Below are positions 1 to 7,883 of a stretch of 10,305 nucleotides of DNA, piece by piece. Numbering within the stretch: position 1 is the first letter of the stretch; every line of letters starts with the position of its first letter. Source of the stretch: Rhodobacteraceae bacterium UBA1957 (GTDB lineage: Bacteria > Pseudomonadota > Alphaproteobacteria > Rhodobacterales > Rhodobacteraceae); contig DDEJ01000022.1 in the NCBI GenBank assembly GCA_002336405.1, positions 1 through 10,305 on the forward strand. The letters are read 5' to 3'. The position numbers and the translations under genes were made by a program. The notes under the pieces were generated by a model. The model searched no databases, was not told the origin of the DNA, and was given only the letters and a program-made list of their open reading frames with translations.

Positions 1-358
1 GTTCTGCCACTTCGCCAACACGCTTTTTCACCTCTGAACTGCTGACACCTGACCGGCGCAGCGGATGGGCGAAATTGGCCTCAACGCTTAGATGCGGATA
101 CAGCGCAAAGGTCTGGAAAATCATCGACATTCCGCGGCCTTGCACTGGTGCGTTGGTGACGTTTTGCCCGGCGAAATGCACCTTGCCCTTGTCCAATTGC
201 TCCAAACCCGCGATCGAGCGCAAGGTCGTCGTCTTGCCAGAGGATGACGGACCCAGCAGGCAAAAGAACTCGCCTTCGTGCACATCAAAGCTCATGTCTT
301 CCAGCGCGACGACCGATCCGAAAGTGCGCCGTAGATTCTGGACTTTTAGCTCAGACAT
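1..358 (-). CDS. Sugar ABC transporter ATP-binding protein (MalK/UgpC type), N-terminal part only
   Basis: This is the cytoplasmic ATPase subunit that powers an ABC importer, probably for a sugar or polyol given its neighbours. The first 119 codons are in the window; the rest lies beyond base 1. A Walker A motif, GPSSSGKTT, sits at residues 36-44, and a Q-loop, FQTFALYPH, follows about 50 residues later. The text after it (LSVEANFAHPLRR) is typical of MalK/UgpC-like carbohydrate ATPases. The P-loop has SSS where the commonest version has SGC or SGS; the essential GKT is kept. Walker B, the signature motif and the regulatory C-terminal domain are not visible. The ATG at 358-356 overlaps the last codons of the upstream oxidoreductase gene by 8 bp, which suggests translational coupling. 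Permease and binding-protein genes are expected further left. Family is well supported; the substrate is not. Confidence 0.93.
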   Translation of the reverse strand, partial: MSELKVQNLRRTFGSVVALEDMSFDVHEGEFFCLLGPSSSGKTTTLRSIAGLEQLDKGKVHFAGQNVTNAPVQGRGMSMIFQTFALYPHLSVEANFAHPLRRSGVSSSEVKKRVGEVAE

Positions 359-1556
359 TCACCCAAGCTCCCTGGCATTTCGATGACCTAACGCAAGCAT
401 CGACAAATACGACCCCTGCAACCCCGTCTTGGATCGTTGGATAAAGAACATCAGGATCTGGATCGCGTCCGGCGATTTTTGCACGGATCGCTGCTGCAGC
501 CTCGCCATAGATATTGGCGAACCCCTCAAGATATCCCTCTGGATGACCAGGAGGAATACGAGACATGCGAGCCGCCGCATTTCCGGCCCCTGCCCCGTTT
601 CGAGTGATCAGGCGTTTGGGTTCCCCAAGCGGAGTATGCCACAGATAGTTGGGGGCCTCTTGATGCCATTCAATCCCGCCTTTTGAGCCATAAATCCTTA
701 TCGACAAGGCATTTTCGTTTCCCGGTGCTACCTGGCTGCACCACAGCATCCCCTTGGCGCCCCCTTCGAACCGCAACAGAACATGGCCATTGTCATCGAC
801 CTTTCGGCCATCGACAAAACTGTCTAGATCGGCGCATAGGCTTTTCAGCTTCAAACCAGAGATAAAACTCACAAGGTTATAGGCATGCGTGCCGATATCA
901 CCTGTCGCCCCGCCAACCCCTGAACGCGCCGGATCAGTGCGCCACTCCGCCTGTTTCAGACCAGTATTTTCCAACGGTTCGCTCAGCCAGTCCTGCGCGT
1001 ATTCGACTTGGACCACACGGATATCACCCAAATCACCCTTGCTGATCAATTCGCGCGCCTCGCGCACCATCGGATAACCGGTGTAATTATGGGTCAGCAC
1101 AAACAGCGCATCTGAGCGTTCTGCCGCCTTTGCCAGTGATTTTGCCTCGAGCAAAGTGGCGGTTAGCGGCTTGTCACAGATCACGTGAATGTTGCGGCGC
1201 AGGAACTCCTCGGCGATGGGCGCGTGCATGTGGTTTGGCGTGACAATTGCCACCACTTCGATCCCATCCTTCAACCGCGCCTCGCGCTCCGCCATTTGAC
1301 GAAAGTCTGAATAGGCGCGCGCCTCTGCAAGGCCCAGATCAGCGGCCGAAGCCAAGGCTTTTTCTGGGGTCGAGGACAACGCACCCGCAACCAATTGGAA
1401 TTTATTGTCCATACGCGCAGCAATGCGGTGTACTGCGCCGATAAAAGCATCACGTCCGCCGCCAACCATGCCCAACCGAAGGGGACGAATTTCATCAGAC
1501 GCAACTGTAGCGTGGTTGCTGTCTGACGCCCTACCCTTACCAGATTTTCCACTCAT
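351..1556 (-). CDS. Gfo/Idh/MocA family NAD(P)-dependent oxidoreductase
   Basis: A 401-residue cytoplasmic dehydrogenase of the family that oxidises or reduces hydroxyls on sugars, inositols and glycosides with NAD(P). The nucleotide-binding fold starts at residue 29 ([12 protein letters not shown]). VTPNHMHAP lies near 105-113, the family's lysine motif is DKP at 128-130 (usually EKP), and the catalytic-histidine motif GDIGTHAYN is at 219-227. The C-terminal half is the usual beta-sheet substrate domain. The first ~22 residues are polar, rich in Ser, Lys and Gly, and precede the Rossmann fold. No other in-frame start fits, and AGGGGAA lies 6 bp before this ATG, so the start is kept. It follows the TIM-barrel gene by 11 bp and overlaps the ABC ATPase gene. 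This pairing recurs in rhizobial and roseobacter sugar operons. A 3-keto-glycoside or polyol dehydrogenase role is plausible but unproven. Confidence 0.93.
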   Translation of the reverse strand: MSGKSGKGRASDSNHATVASDEIRPLRLGMVGGGRDAFIGAVHRIAARMDNKFQLVAGALSSTPEKALASAADLGLAEARAYSDFRQMAEREARLKDGIEVVAIVTPNHMHAPIAEEFLRRNIHVICDKPLTATLLEAKSLAKAAERSDALFVLTHNYTGYPMVREARELISKGDLGDIRVVQVEYAQDWLSEPLENTGLKQAEWRTDPARSGVGGATGDIGTHAYNLVSFISGLKLKSLCADLDSFVDGRKVDDNGHVLLRFEGGAKGMLWCSQVAPGNENALSIRIYGSKGGIEWHQEAPNYLWHTPLGEPKRLITRNGAGAGNAAARMSRIPPGHPEGYLEGFANIYGEAAAAIRAKIAGRDPDPDVLYPTIQDGVAGVVFVDACVRSSKCQGAWVNV

Positions 1557-1567
1557 TTCGTGTTCCC

Positions 1568-2620
1568 CTAGATCCCAAGCATACGCTTGTTGGCAGCTTC
1601 GTTCGTGCCACCATCGGCGAAATCGTCAAAGGCTTGTTCGGTCACTCGGATGATACTATCTTTCACAAACTGCGCGCCTTCGCGGGCGCCATCTTCTGGA
1701 TGTTTCAGACAACATTCCCATTCGACCACTGCCCAGCCGTCAAAATCTATCGCTGATAGTTTTGAGAATATCGCCCCAAAATCAACTTGGCCATCGCCCA
1801 AAGACCGAAAACGGCTGGCCCGATTGATCCAAGGTTGAAAGCCTGAATAAACGCCTTGTCTTCCTGTCGGATTGAACTCGGCATCCTTGACATGGAACAT
1901 CCGGATACGATCTTTGTAGATGTCGATGTTATCAAGGTAATCAAGGCATTGCAGTAGATAATGGCTGGGATCATACAGCATACAAGCACGGTTATGATTG
2001 CCCGTGCGTTCCAAAAACATCTCATATGTAATGCCGTCATGCAGGTCTTCTCCGGGATGAATTTCATAACATACATCGACGCCGCAATCTTCTGCGTAAT
2101 TTAGAATTGGAAGCCAACGGCGCGCCAATTCGTCAAAGGCGGTTTCGACCAAACCGGCGGGCCGTTGTGGCCAAGGATAAACATAAGGCCAAGCCAACGC
2201 GCCAGAAAATGTTGCGTGTGCCCCGATCCCCATATTCTTTGATGCGGTAAGTGCCATTTTGACCTGATCGACCGCCCATTCCTGCCGCGCCTTGGGGTTG
2301 CCCCGCACTTCGAGGGCTGCAAAGCCGTCAAAGGCCTCGTCATAGGCCGGATGTACGGCGACCAGCTGGCCCTGTAAGTGGGTCGAAAGCTCGGTAACTT
2401 CAACGCCATTGGCAGCAGCTATGCCTTTGAACTCGTCGCAATAGGTCTTGGACGCCGCTGCCTTTGCCAAATCGATCAATCGGCCGTCCCAACTGGGGAC
2501 CTGCACACCGATATAGCCACAGTCAGCTGCCCATTTGGTGATACTATCCCAGCTGTTGAACGGTGCATCGTCGCCTGCAAACTGCGCCAAAAACAACGCT
2601 GGTCCCTTGATCGTTTTCAT
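1568..2620 (-). CDS. Sugar phosphate isomerase/epimerase-like TIM-barrel protein (xylose isomerase-like superfamily)
   Basis: A 350-residue protein of the xylose-isomerase-like TIM-barrel superfamily, whose members are usually divalent-metal enzymes that isomerise, epimerise or eliminate on sugars. Likely metal and active-site residues are Glu186 and His188 (CYEIHPGE), Asp217 and His220 (YDPSHY), His243 and Asp246 (FHVKDAEF), and Glu300 (VVEWE). Their order and spacing fit the family's metal ligands. No signal peptide is seen. Its ATG is preceded by AAGGGAG seven bases upstream. It lies between the LacI regulator (32-bp gap) and the Gfo/Idh/MocA gene (11-bp gap), so it is probably co-transcribed with both. 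Paired with a Gfo/Idh/MocA dehydrogenase it could act on a keto-sugar intermediate. The sequence alone does not separate isomerase, epimerase and 3-keto-glycoside lyase activities. Family is secure; reaction unknown. Confidence 0.9.
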   Translation of the reverse strand: MKTIKGPALFLAQFAGDDAPFNSWDSITKWAADCGYIGVQVPSWDGRLIDLAKAAASKTYCDEFKGIAAANGVEVTELSTHLQGQLVAVHPAYDEAFDGFAALEVRGNPKARQEWAVDQVKMALTASKNMGIGAHATFSGALAWPYVYPWPQRPAGLVETAFDELARRWLPILNYAEDCGVDVCYEIHPGEDLHDGITYEMFLERTGNHNRACMLYDPSHYLLQCLDYLDNIDIYKDRIRMFHVKDAEFNPTGRQGVYSGFQPWINRASRFRSLGDGQVDFGAIFSKLSAIDFDGWAVVEWECCLKHPEDGAREGAQFVKDSIIRVTEQAFDDFADGGTNEAANKRMLGI

Positions 2621-2652
2621 TTCAAACTCCCTTGAATCATCAAAAATAAGCC

Positions 2653-3675
2653 CTAAGGTAGGTTGTCGCGCATGAAGATCTCGATGCGAATACGTTCTTG
2701 TTTTTCGTTGATGGGCGCCTCATCCACCAATGCCCGCAGCACACGGATTGCGCTGCGCACTTCGTGGCTGGGATCCTGTACCAACACCGCGTCAACTGTG
2801 CCGGAAATCAACGCAGCGCGCGTATGTTGAGACAGTTCGGTCGTCACCATACTTATTTTTTGTTCTGCCGAGTCAATTGCACCAATCACACCACGTGTAC
2901 CGCCACCAAGACTGTACAACCCAACAATATTGGGATTACCGGCTATGAGCTTTGACAGCTTTTCTTCAACAACCCCCGCCATCTCTTCGCCCTCAATCCA
3001 GGGTAAAACGTTAAGGTGTCGGCATTCGGTTCGCATGACCTGTTCAAACCCCATACGGCGTTCAACATGATCTCGCAATGTGCTGGAGCCTGCAACCACT
3101 GCCACGTCACCTGAGGGCGCCGAGATGAAACGTTTCAACAGACTACCCGCCACCCGGCCTGCGGCAACATTATCGATCCCGACAAAACGCTGGCGCTGAG
3201 AATTGGGAATGTCTGATATGAACGTCACGACCCGCACCCCCCGAGCACGCAATGCATTTACTGAATCCCTCACGGCTTGGCTCTCAACAGCCACCAAGGC
3301 CAGCCCATCACCGATGTCGTCGCCCAAGCGTTCAATCACTTCGACAATCGCCTGCGGGTCCAGCGGTGGAACCGTGAGCATCTGAATATCAATACGTTCT
3401 TTGGCGGCCTCAAATTTGGCGGCCTCGATTTCGGATTGGATGTCCGAGAAAAATGAGGTCTCGCCCGCCGACACGATGAACGTAAACCGATAGGATCGAC
3501 TGCGCGCCAGATTTGCGGCTGTCTGGTCACGGACAAAGTTTAGCCTATTCATGGCCGTGGCGACCTTTTTGATGGTCTCGCTGCGCACGCCTTTACGTTT
3601 ATTCAAAACGCGATCGACGGTTGCCAAGCTAACGCCAGCCTCTTCAGCGACATCTTGTGCAGTGACCCGACTCAT
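2653..3675 (-). CDS. LacI-family transcriptional regulator
   Basis: A 340-residue regulator of normal length for the LacI family. Residues 3-23 form the helix-turn-helix (VTAQDVAEEAGVSLATVDRVL). A hinge-helix segment lies near 50-60 (DQTAANLARSR), and the rest is a periplasmic-binding-protein-like effector domain that should bind a sugar or sugar phosphate. The start is fixed by an excellent ribosome site, AAAGGAGG, five bases before the ATG. It is the first gene of the leftward operon and faces the mutarotase/kinase operon across a 125-bp gap. That gap contains two palindromic sites fitting a LacI-type dimer, so it most likely controls itself and both arms. Whether it represses or activates, and its effector, cannot be told from sequence. 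Confidence 0.95.
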   Translation of the reverse strand: MSRVTAQDVAEEAGVSLATVDRVLNKRKGVRSETIKKVATAMNRLNFVRDQTAANLARSRSYRFTFIVSAGETSFFSDIQSEIEAAKFEAAKERIDIQMLTVPPLDPQAIVEVIERLGDDIGDGLALVAVESQAVRDSVNALRARGVRVVTFISDIPNSQRQRFVGIDNVAAGRVAGSLLKRFISAPSGDVAVVAGSSTLRDHVERRMGFEQVMRTECRHLNVLPWIEGEEMAGVVEEKLSKLIAGNPNIVGLYSLGGGTRGVIGAIDSAEQKISMVTTELSQHTRAALISGTVDAVLVQDPSHEVRSAIRVLRALVDEAPINEKQERIRIEIFMRDNLP

Positions 3676-3710
3676 TTACTCCTCCTTTAAGAAAAAGATT
3701 GAGGCATATT

Positions 3711-3724
3711 TTGACGTACGTCAA
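3711..3724. promoter_or_regulatory. Candidate LacI-type operator 1 (perfect palindrome)
   Basis: TTGACGTACGTCAA reads identically on both strands. It lies 36 bp upstream of the regulator's start and is immediately followed by TCATT, which is also present after operator 2. An even-length palindrome with CG steps in the half-sites suits a LacI-family dimer. Assignment to the adjacent regulator is inference from position. Confidence 0.7.
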
Positions 3725-3733
3725 TCATTTTTG

Positions 3734-3747
3734 ATGACGTAGGTCAA
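3734..3747. promoter_or_regulatory. Candidate LacI-type operator 2 (imperfect palindrome)
   Basis: ATGACGTAGGTCAA is a near copy of operator 1. The 18-base stretch 3735-3752 (TGACGTAGGTCAATCATT) matches 3712-3729 at 17 of 18 positions, 23 bp apart, a little over two helical turns. A possible plus-strand promoter overlaps it: TTGATG at 3732 and TGTAGA at 3755, spaced 17 bp. The -10 is poor, so the promoter part is weak. On the minus strand both copies contain TTGAC, a possible -35, but no convincing -10 follows. Confidence 0.62.
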
Positions 3748-3800
3748 TCATTAATGTAGAGGTATTCGTTAAAGACGGTCAAAATGGAAGTTGGAAAGCT

Positions 3801-4235
3801 ATGCTCATTGGGATTCCTGTCGTATTAACGCCAGATTTATTACGTCATCTCAGTGCAATGGGACACGGAGACGAGTTAATAATTGTCGATGTAAATTTTC
3901 CTGCAGAGGCCTGCGCAGACCGGGTCGAACGGCTGGCTGGGGTCACGGCGTCCGAAGCGCTAACGGCGATTTTATCGGTTTTACCGCTCGATAGCTATGA
4001 CGACGCCCCGGCCCGCACGATGCAAGTTGTCGATGATCCGGATGAAATTCCTGACACAAGAGTGGAATTTCAGCGTATTATAGACAAGAGGGCCGACAAC
4101 CCTGCAATAATACAAGCCGTTGAGCGATTTGAATTCTACGAACAGGCAAAACGCGCTTATTGTATCGTGCAAACTGCCGAGAGGCGGCTCTATGGGAATA
4201 TTATTCTGAAAAAAGGCGTAGTGGCACCAAGTTAA
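3801..4235 (+). CDS. RbsD/FucU-family sugar mutarotase (FucU-like)
   Basis: A 144-residue protein of the RbsD/FucU family. These cytoplasmic mutarotases interconvert sugar anomers or ring forms so that later enzymes receive the right one. The hallmark GHGDE is at 21-25 with the presumed catalytic His22, followed by Asp30 in IIVDVNFP. The C-terminal half has FYEQAKRAY at 112-120 and YGNIILKKGV at 131-140, closely matching the FucU pattern. The length is normal. Ribosome-site candidates are GGAAG (10-base spacing) and GGAAAG (only 2 bases), both modest. It is the first gene of the rightward operon, 54 bp ahead of the damaged kinase, and lies beside the paired operators. It implies a pathway substrate or intermediate with a cyclic hemiacetal form. 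The specific sugar is unknown; fucose itself is not implied, since no other fucose gene is present. Confidence 0.92.
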   Translation: MLIGIPVVLTPDLLRHLSAMGHGDELIIVDVNFPAEACADRVERLAGVTASEALTAILSVLPLDSYDDAPARTMQVVDDPDEIPDTRVEFQRIIDKRADNPAIIQAVERFEFYEQAKRAYCIVQTAERRLYGNIILKKGVVAPS

Positions 4236-4289
4236 GCCAGCAGCAGACCCAAATGGACTTGGAACGGCGAAACGCATCAAGGAATTGAC

Positions 4290-5911
4290 ATGAAGCCGTT
4301 TATTAATACTAAAGAAACTTTAGTTCACGATGCGTTAGACGGGTTTCTTAGCACCTGTGGATCATCACGCTCCCGGCTGGACGGATATCCACATATCAAA
4401 GTGGTGATCCGAACGGACTGGGATAAATCTAAAGTCGCGTTGTTGTCAGGCGCAGGATCCGGACACGAGCCTGCACATCCGGGCTTTGTTGCAAAGGGCA
4501 TGCTGTCTACGGCCGTGTGCGGCGATGTATTTGCATCGCCATCCACCGACGCGGTTCTCGCCGCGATACTTGCCGTGACTGGTGACGCTGGTTGTTTGCT
4601 GATCGTCAAGAATTACATTGGCGATCGATTGAACTTTGGATTGGCCGCAGAACGCGCTCGGGCATTGGGTTTGAAAGTCAACATGGTAGTGGTCGACGAC
4701 GCTATTGCTTTGCCACACATTCCCCAGGCGCGCGGGCTGGCAGGCACTTTGTTTGTTCATAAAATCGCCAGTGCTTTGGCTGAGAAAGGGGCTGATCTTA
4801 ACGCGGTTACTGAGGCATCTGTCCGTGTCATTGCCGATGTCGCCTCGATCGGTATATCGCTTGATACATGCCCCATTTCATGTGCACCCAAAGAGGATCA
4901 AATTGGTACCAAAAAGGCCGAATTGGGGCTTGGCATTCATGGCGAGCCCGGCGTCGAACAAGTGGATTTCGAAAATGCTCGAAGTGCGATGGAAATGGTT
5001 GTCGATCGTTTGGCCCCCAAGCTGAAAACTAGGTTCTATGTGGCGTTGCTTAACAATCTTGAGGGATCGACACCGCTTGAAATGTCTGTCCGTGCAAATG
5101 AACTTTGCCGATCTAAGATTAGCGCACAGGTCAGCCATATCATTGGTCCAGCACAATTGATGAGCGCGCTCGATACACACGGTTTTTCAATGTCTTTACT
5201 GCCCGTGGATCAGGCACAATTAGACGCAATACTGGCCCCAGTCGCGCCCAGTGCATGGCCGATGTGTTCTGTCATTGGCGAGGTTAAGACGACACCGATT
5301 CCAATCAGTTTGGAAATCCCAAAATACCAGGCATTGGATCATTCAGCCACTCACACAATGCTTTCAGCCGCTTGCACAGCCCTAATCGCGGCTCAGGCAG
5401 AGTTGAATGCGCTTGACACAAAATCCGGCGATGGCGACACAGGATCGAGGGTTGCGGCAGCCGCCCAATCACTTGCTAATGCAATAGATGAACCACCTCT
5501 GGCTGACACGGCAGAACTTTTCCGCGCCATTGGCAGCACACTCAGCCAGTCGATGGGCGGGTCATCCGGTGTTATCCTTGCGATATTCTTTTCCTCGGCA
5601 GGCGAGGCCGCGGCCAATGGCAGCACGCTGAACAACGCTTTAATGTCTGGATTAAAGCGTATCCAAGCCGTCGGCGGTGCCCCTCCCGGGGATCGGACAA
5701 TGATCGATGCCTTGACACCTGCGCTTAACGCATTGCGCCATGGGCTTACCGCCGCCGCACAGGCAGAGTGGCACGGATGCGAGCGAACACATAACCAAAG
5801 CCAGGGGCTGGACGGGCAACGTATGTGTCTGCTTAAAATCTGGCAGGTCACAATGACCCCGGGGGCGAAGCCGTCGCGCTGTTATTCGAGTATCTTGCCA
5901 AAGCCCAATGA
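4290..5911 (+). pseudogene. Dihydroxyacetone-type kinase, fused DhaK-DhaL, with a disrupted C-terminus
   Basis: This encodes an ATP-dependent kinase of the single-chain Citrobacter/eukaryotic Dak type. Residues 1-~330 are DhaK, with GAGSGHEP at 54-61 and the substrate-binding His217 in LGIHGEPG. From ~352 is DhaL, with the Mg-ATP aspartates D376, D381 and D383 in LDTKSGDGD, then SMGGSSG at 421-427 and PGDRTMIDAL at 466-475. From residue ~493 the reading frame is wrong. An extra base near 5766 moves homology to frame +1 (SGTDASEHITKA). An extra G in the 5804-5807 run moves it to the third frame (GAGRATYVSA). There a TAA at 5834-5836 interrupts before NLAGHNDPGGEAVALLFEYLAKAQ and a stop at 5909-5911. 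Repairing these gives 539 codons, normal for the family. The unrepaired frame runs to 6035 and overlaps the next gene. AAGGA lies 6 bp before the start. Real decay is preferred, but sequencing error is possible. Confidence 0.82.
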
Positions 5912-5934
5912 ATTATCATTGGGTCTATTAAACG

Positions 5935-5960
5935 AATGCCTCGGCTGCAAAGCAGGCATT
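5935..5960 (+). repeat. Hairpin A in the spacer before the monooxygenase gene
   Basis: AATGCC (5935-5940) pairs with GGCATT (5955-5960). TGC (5946-5948) pairs with GCA (5952-5954) around an AAA loop, leaving a 5-base bulge. It lies just upstream of the AAGGAG ribosome site at 5967-5972. The same architecture with one compensatory pair change occurs before the second kinase. Function unknown. Confidence 0.45.
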
Positions 5961-5979
5961 GATATCAAGGAGAACTTCC

Positions 5980-7773
5980 ATGGACATTGCATCGTCGCAC
6001 GCCCACGTTTCCAGTTGGCTCGCCAAATTCAGTGACGCGCTTGAAAAGGCGGATACCCATGCGCTCAAATCGCTGTTTGCCAAAGATTGCTACTGGCGCG
6101 ATCTGGTCGCTTTCACGTGGAATATCAAAACGATGGAAGGGCGCGAGGCAATCGCGGACATGGCCGACACAACGCTAGAAAATGTGCGTCCAACCAATTG
6201 GCAGATCAAAGGAGAGCCAATCACAGCTGATGGCATTACCGAGGCCTGGCTGACATTTGAAACCAACGCCGTACATGGCAAGGGCCATGTCAGACTGAAT
6301 GAGCACGGCTGTTGGACCTTGTTAACAACCGCGCAGGAGCTGAAGGGTTTTGAAGAAAAAAAAGGCACCAACCGTGATATGGGCGTGTCCCACGGTGCGA
6401 TCAAGGACCGCAAGACCTGGAGCGAACGTCGCGAATGCGAAGCGCGCGAGCTGGGCTATAAAACACAGCCTTACGTGGTCATTATCGGCGGTGGCCAGGG
6501 CGGCATCGGCCTTGGCGCACGGCTGCGCAGACTGGGCGTCCCGACTATCATTGTCGAGAAAAACGACCGCCCGGGCGACAGTTGGCGCAAGCGGTACAAA
6601 TCGCTCTGCCTGCATGATCCGGTCTGGTACGATCACTTGCCTTATTTGCCATTCCCAGACGATTGGCCTGTGTTCAGCCCTAAGGACAAAATTGGCGATT
6701 GGCTGGAAAGCTATACCAAAATCATGGAGCTGAATTATTGGGCGCGCACAACCTGTCAAAGCGCAAGCTACGACGCGGCAACCAAGGAATGGACTGTAAC
6801 GGTCGACCGTGATGGCGAAACGGTAGTGCTTAAACCGCAGCAGTTGGTGCTGGCCACGGGCATGTCGGCGGTGGCAAACTTGCCCGACGTGCCGGGACTG
6901 GACAGTTTCCAAGGTGATATACATCATTCGTCGAAACATACCGGCCCCGATGCCTATTGCGGCAAATCGGTCGTTGTAGTTGGCTCTAACAATTCCGCCC
7001 ACGATATTTCCGCGGCCCTGTGGGAGGCCGGTTCAGCTGTTACCATGGTCCAGCGCTCCAGCACACATATCGTGAAATCCAAAACACTGATGGAAATCGG
7101 CCTAGGCGATCTTTATTCGGAACAGGCCGTCGCCAATGGCGTGACCACCGATATTGCAGATCTAATATTTGCCTCGTTGCCCTACAAGGTTTTGCCAGCA
7201 TTGCAGGTGCCTGTCTATGAGGCGATGAAACAAAAGGACGCAAATTTTTATGATCGGCTGGAAAAGGCTGGCTTTCTGCTGGATTGGGGAACAGATAACA
7301 GCGGATTGTTTGTAAAGTATTTGCGCCGTGGATCTGGGTATTACATTGACGTAGGTGCAAGCGAACTCGTGGCCGATGGCAAAATTAAACTGGCGCATGG
7401 ACAGGTTGTTGAGGTCCAACCAAACGGTTTGAAACTTGAGAATGGAACCGAACTGAAAGCGGATGTGATCATATTTGCCACTGGATATACCTCGATGAAC
7501 GGATGGGCGGCTCAATTGATCAGCCAGGACGTCGCCGACAAAGTTGGCAAATGCTGGGGGTTGGGCTCTGATACGCCCAAAGACCCTGGTCCTTGGGAGG
7601 GCGAATTGCGCAACATGTGGAAACCCACGCAGCAAGAAGCGCTGTGGTTCCACGGCGGCAATTTGCACCAGTCACGGCATTATTCCCAATTTCTGTCGCT
7701 CCAGCTCAAAGCCCGGTTGGAAGGAATCTCAACGCCAGTTTACGGGCGGCAAGCTGTGCATCATTTAACCTAA
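5980..7773 (+). CDS. NAD(P)/FAD-dependent flavin monooxygenase with N-terminal NTF2/SnoaL-like domain
   Basis: A 597-residue cytoplasmic flavoprotein of the flavin-containing monooxygenase class, which uses FAD, NADPH and O2 to oxygenate substrates. Residues ~10-130 look like an NTF2/SnoaL-like domain (LEKADTHALKSLFAKDCYWRD; then ...WLTFETNAVHGKGHVRL). The FAD-binding Rossmann motif is IIGGGQGGIG at 168-177. The FMO fingerprint appears in variant form as FQGDIHHSSKH at 310-320, a second nucleotide-binding motif is VVVVGSNNSAHD at 331-342, and FATGYTSMNGW at 499-509 matches the ATGY motif. The ATG at 5980 is chosen because AAGGAG lies 7 bp upstream; a TTG at 5959 would be possible but precedes that site. 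It sits between two ketose kinase genes in the same direction and is probably co-transcribed. No role in a simple sugar-kinase pathway is known to me. Substrate unknown. Confidence 0.92.
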   Translation: MDIASSHAHVSSWLAKFSDALEKADTHALKSLFAKDCYWRDLVAFTWNIKTMEGREAIADMADTTLENVRPTNWQIKGEPITADGITEAWLTFETNAVHGKGHVRLNEHGCWTLLTTAQELKGFEEKKGTNRDMGVSHGAIKDRKTWSERRECEARELGYKTQPYVVIIGGGQGGIGLGARLRRLGVPTIIVEKNDRPGDSWRKRYKSLCLHDPVWYDHLPYLPFPDDWPVFSPKDKIGDWLESYTKIMELNYWARTTCQSASYDAATKEWTVTVDRDGETVVLKPQQLVLATGMSAVANLPDVPGLDSFQGDIHHSSKHTGPDAYCGKSVVVVGSNNSAHDISAALWEAGSAVTMVQRSSTHIVKSKTLMEIGLGDLYSEQAVANGVTTDIADLIFASLPYKVLPALQVPVYEAMKQKDANFYDRLEKAGFLLDWGTDNSGLFVKYLRRGSGYYIDVGASELVADGKIKLAHGQVVEVQPNGLKLENGTELKADVIIFATGYTSMNGWAAQLISQDVADKVGKCWGLGSDTPKDPGPWEGELRNMWKPTQQEALWFHGGNLHQSRHYSQFLSLQLKARLEGISTPVYGRQAVHHLT

Positions 7774-7830
7774 GTGCCCTGCCAACCGACGACGCATGCA
7801 GCTTGCCAATTGCATTCCCAAGCAGGCACT
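7773..7830 (+). repeat. Hairpin B in the spacer before the second kinase gene
   Basis: AGTGCC (7773-7778) pairs with GGCACT (7825-7830). After one bulged C, TGC (7780-7782) pairs with GCA (7822-7824), giving nine base pairs around a 39-base loop. The right arm AAGCAGGCACT matches AAGCAGGCATT of hairpin A, and the left arm changes with it (G-C for A-T). The stem begins on the last base of the monooxygenase stop codon. Confidence 0.42.
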
Positions 7831-7883
7831 ATTGAACCATGGTGCAAAAACAACACCGATCTCAACAATGGAACCTTGAAGAC

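Noticed and set aside
4236..4289. Spacer between mutarotase and first kinase examined for a hairpin like those further along the operon.
   Set aside because: No pairing arms or AAGCAGGCA sequence were found, only the ribosome site before the kinase.
5959..5979. An upstream TTG start for the monooxygenase.
   Set aside because: It precedes the AAGGAG ribosome site that is ideally spaced for the ATG at 5980, and it adds only seven residues unlike the domain start.
5766..6035. The open frame continuing from the first kinase to 6035, giving a 581-residue protein with a novel C-terminus overlapping the monooxygenase gene.
   Set aside because: Family C-terminal motifs are found in the other two frames of the same DNA, so the tail is out-of-frame sequence and not a new domain.
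6322..7002. A 226-codon open frame on the minus strand inside the monooxygenase gene.
   Set aside because: It is antisense to a gene with clear FAD/NADP motifs, has no recognisable domain, and is the kind of shadow frame expected opposite a long coding sequence.
7346..7356. TTGACGTAGGT, resembling the operator half of the control region.
   Set aside because: It lies inside the monooxygenase coding sequence, lacks the matching second half-site and the flanking TCATT, and is probably coincidence.
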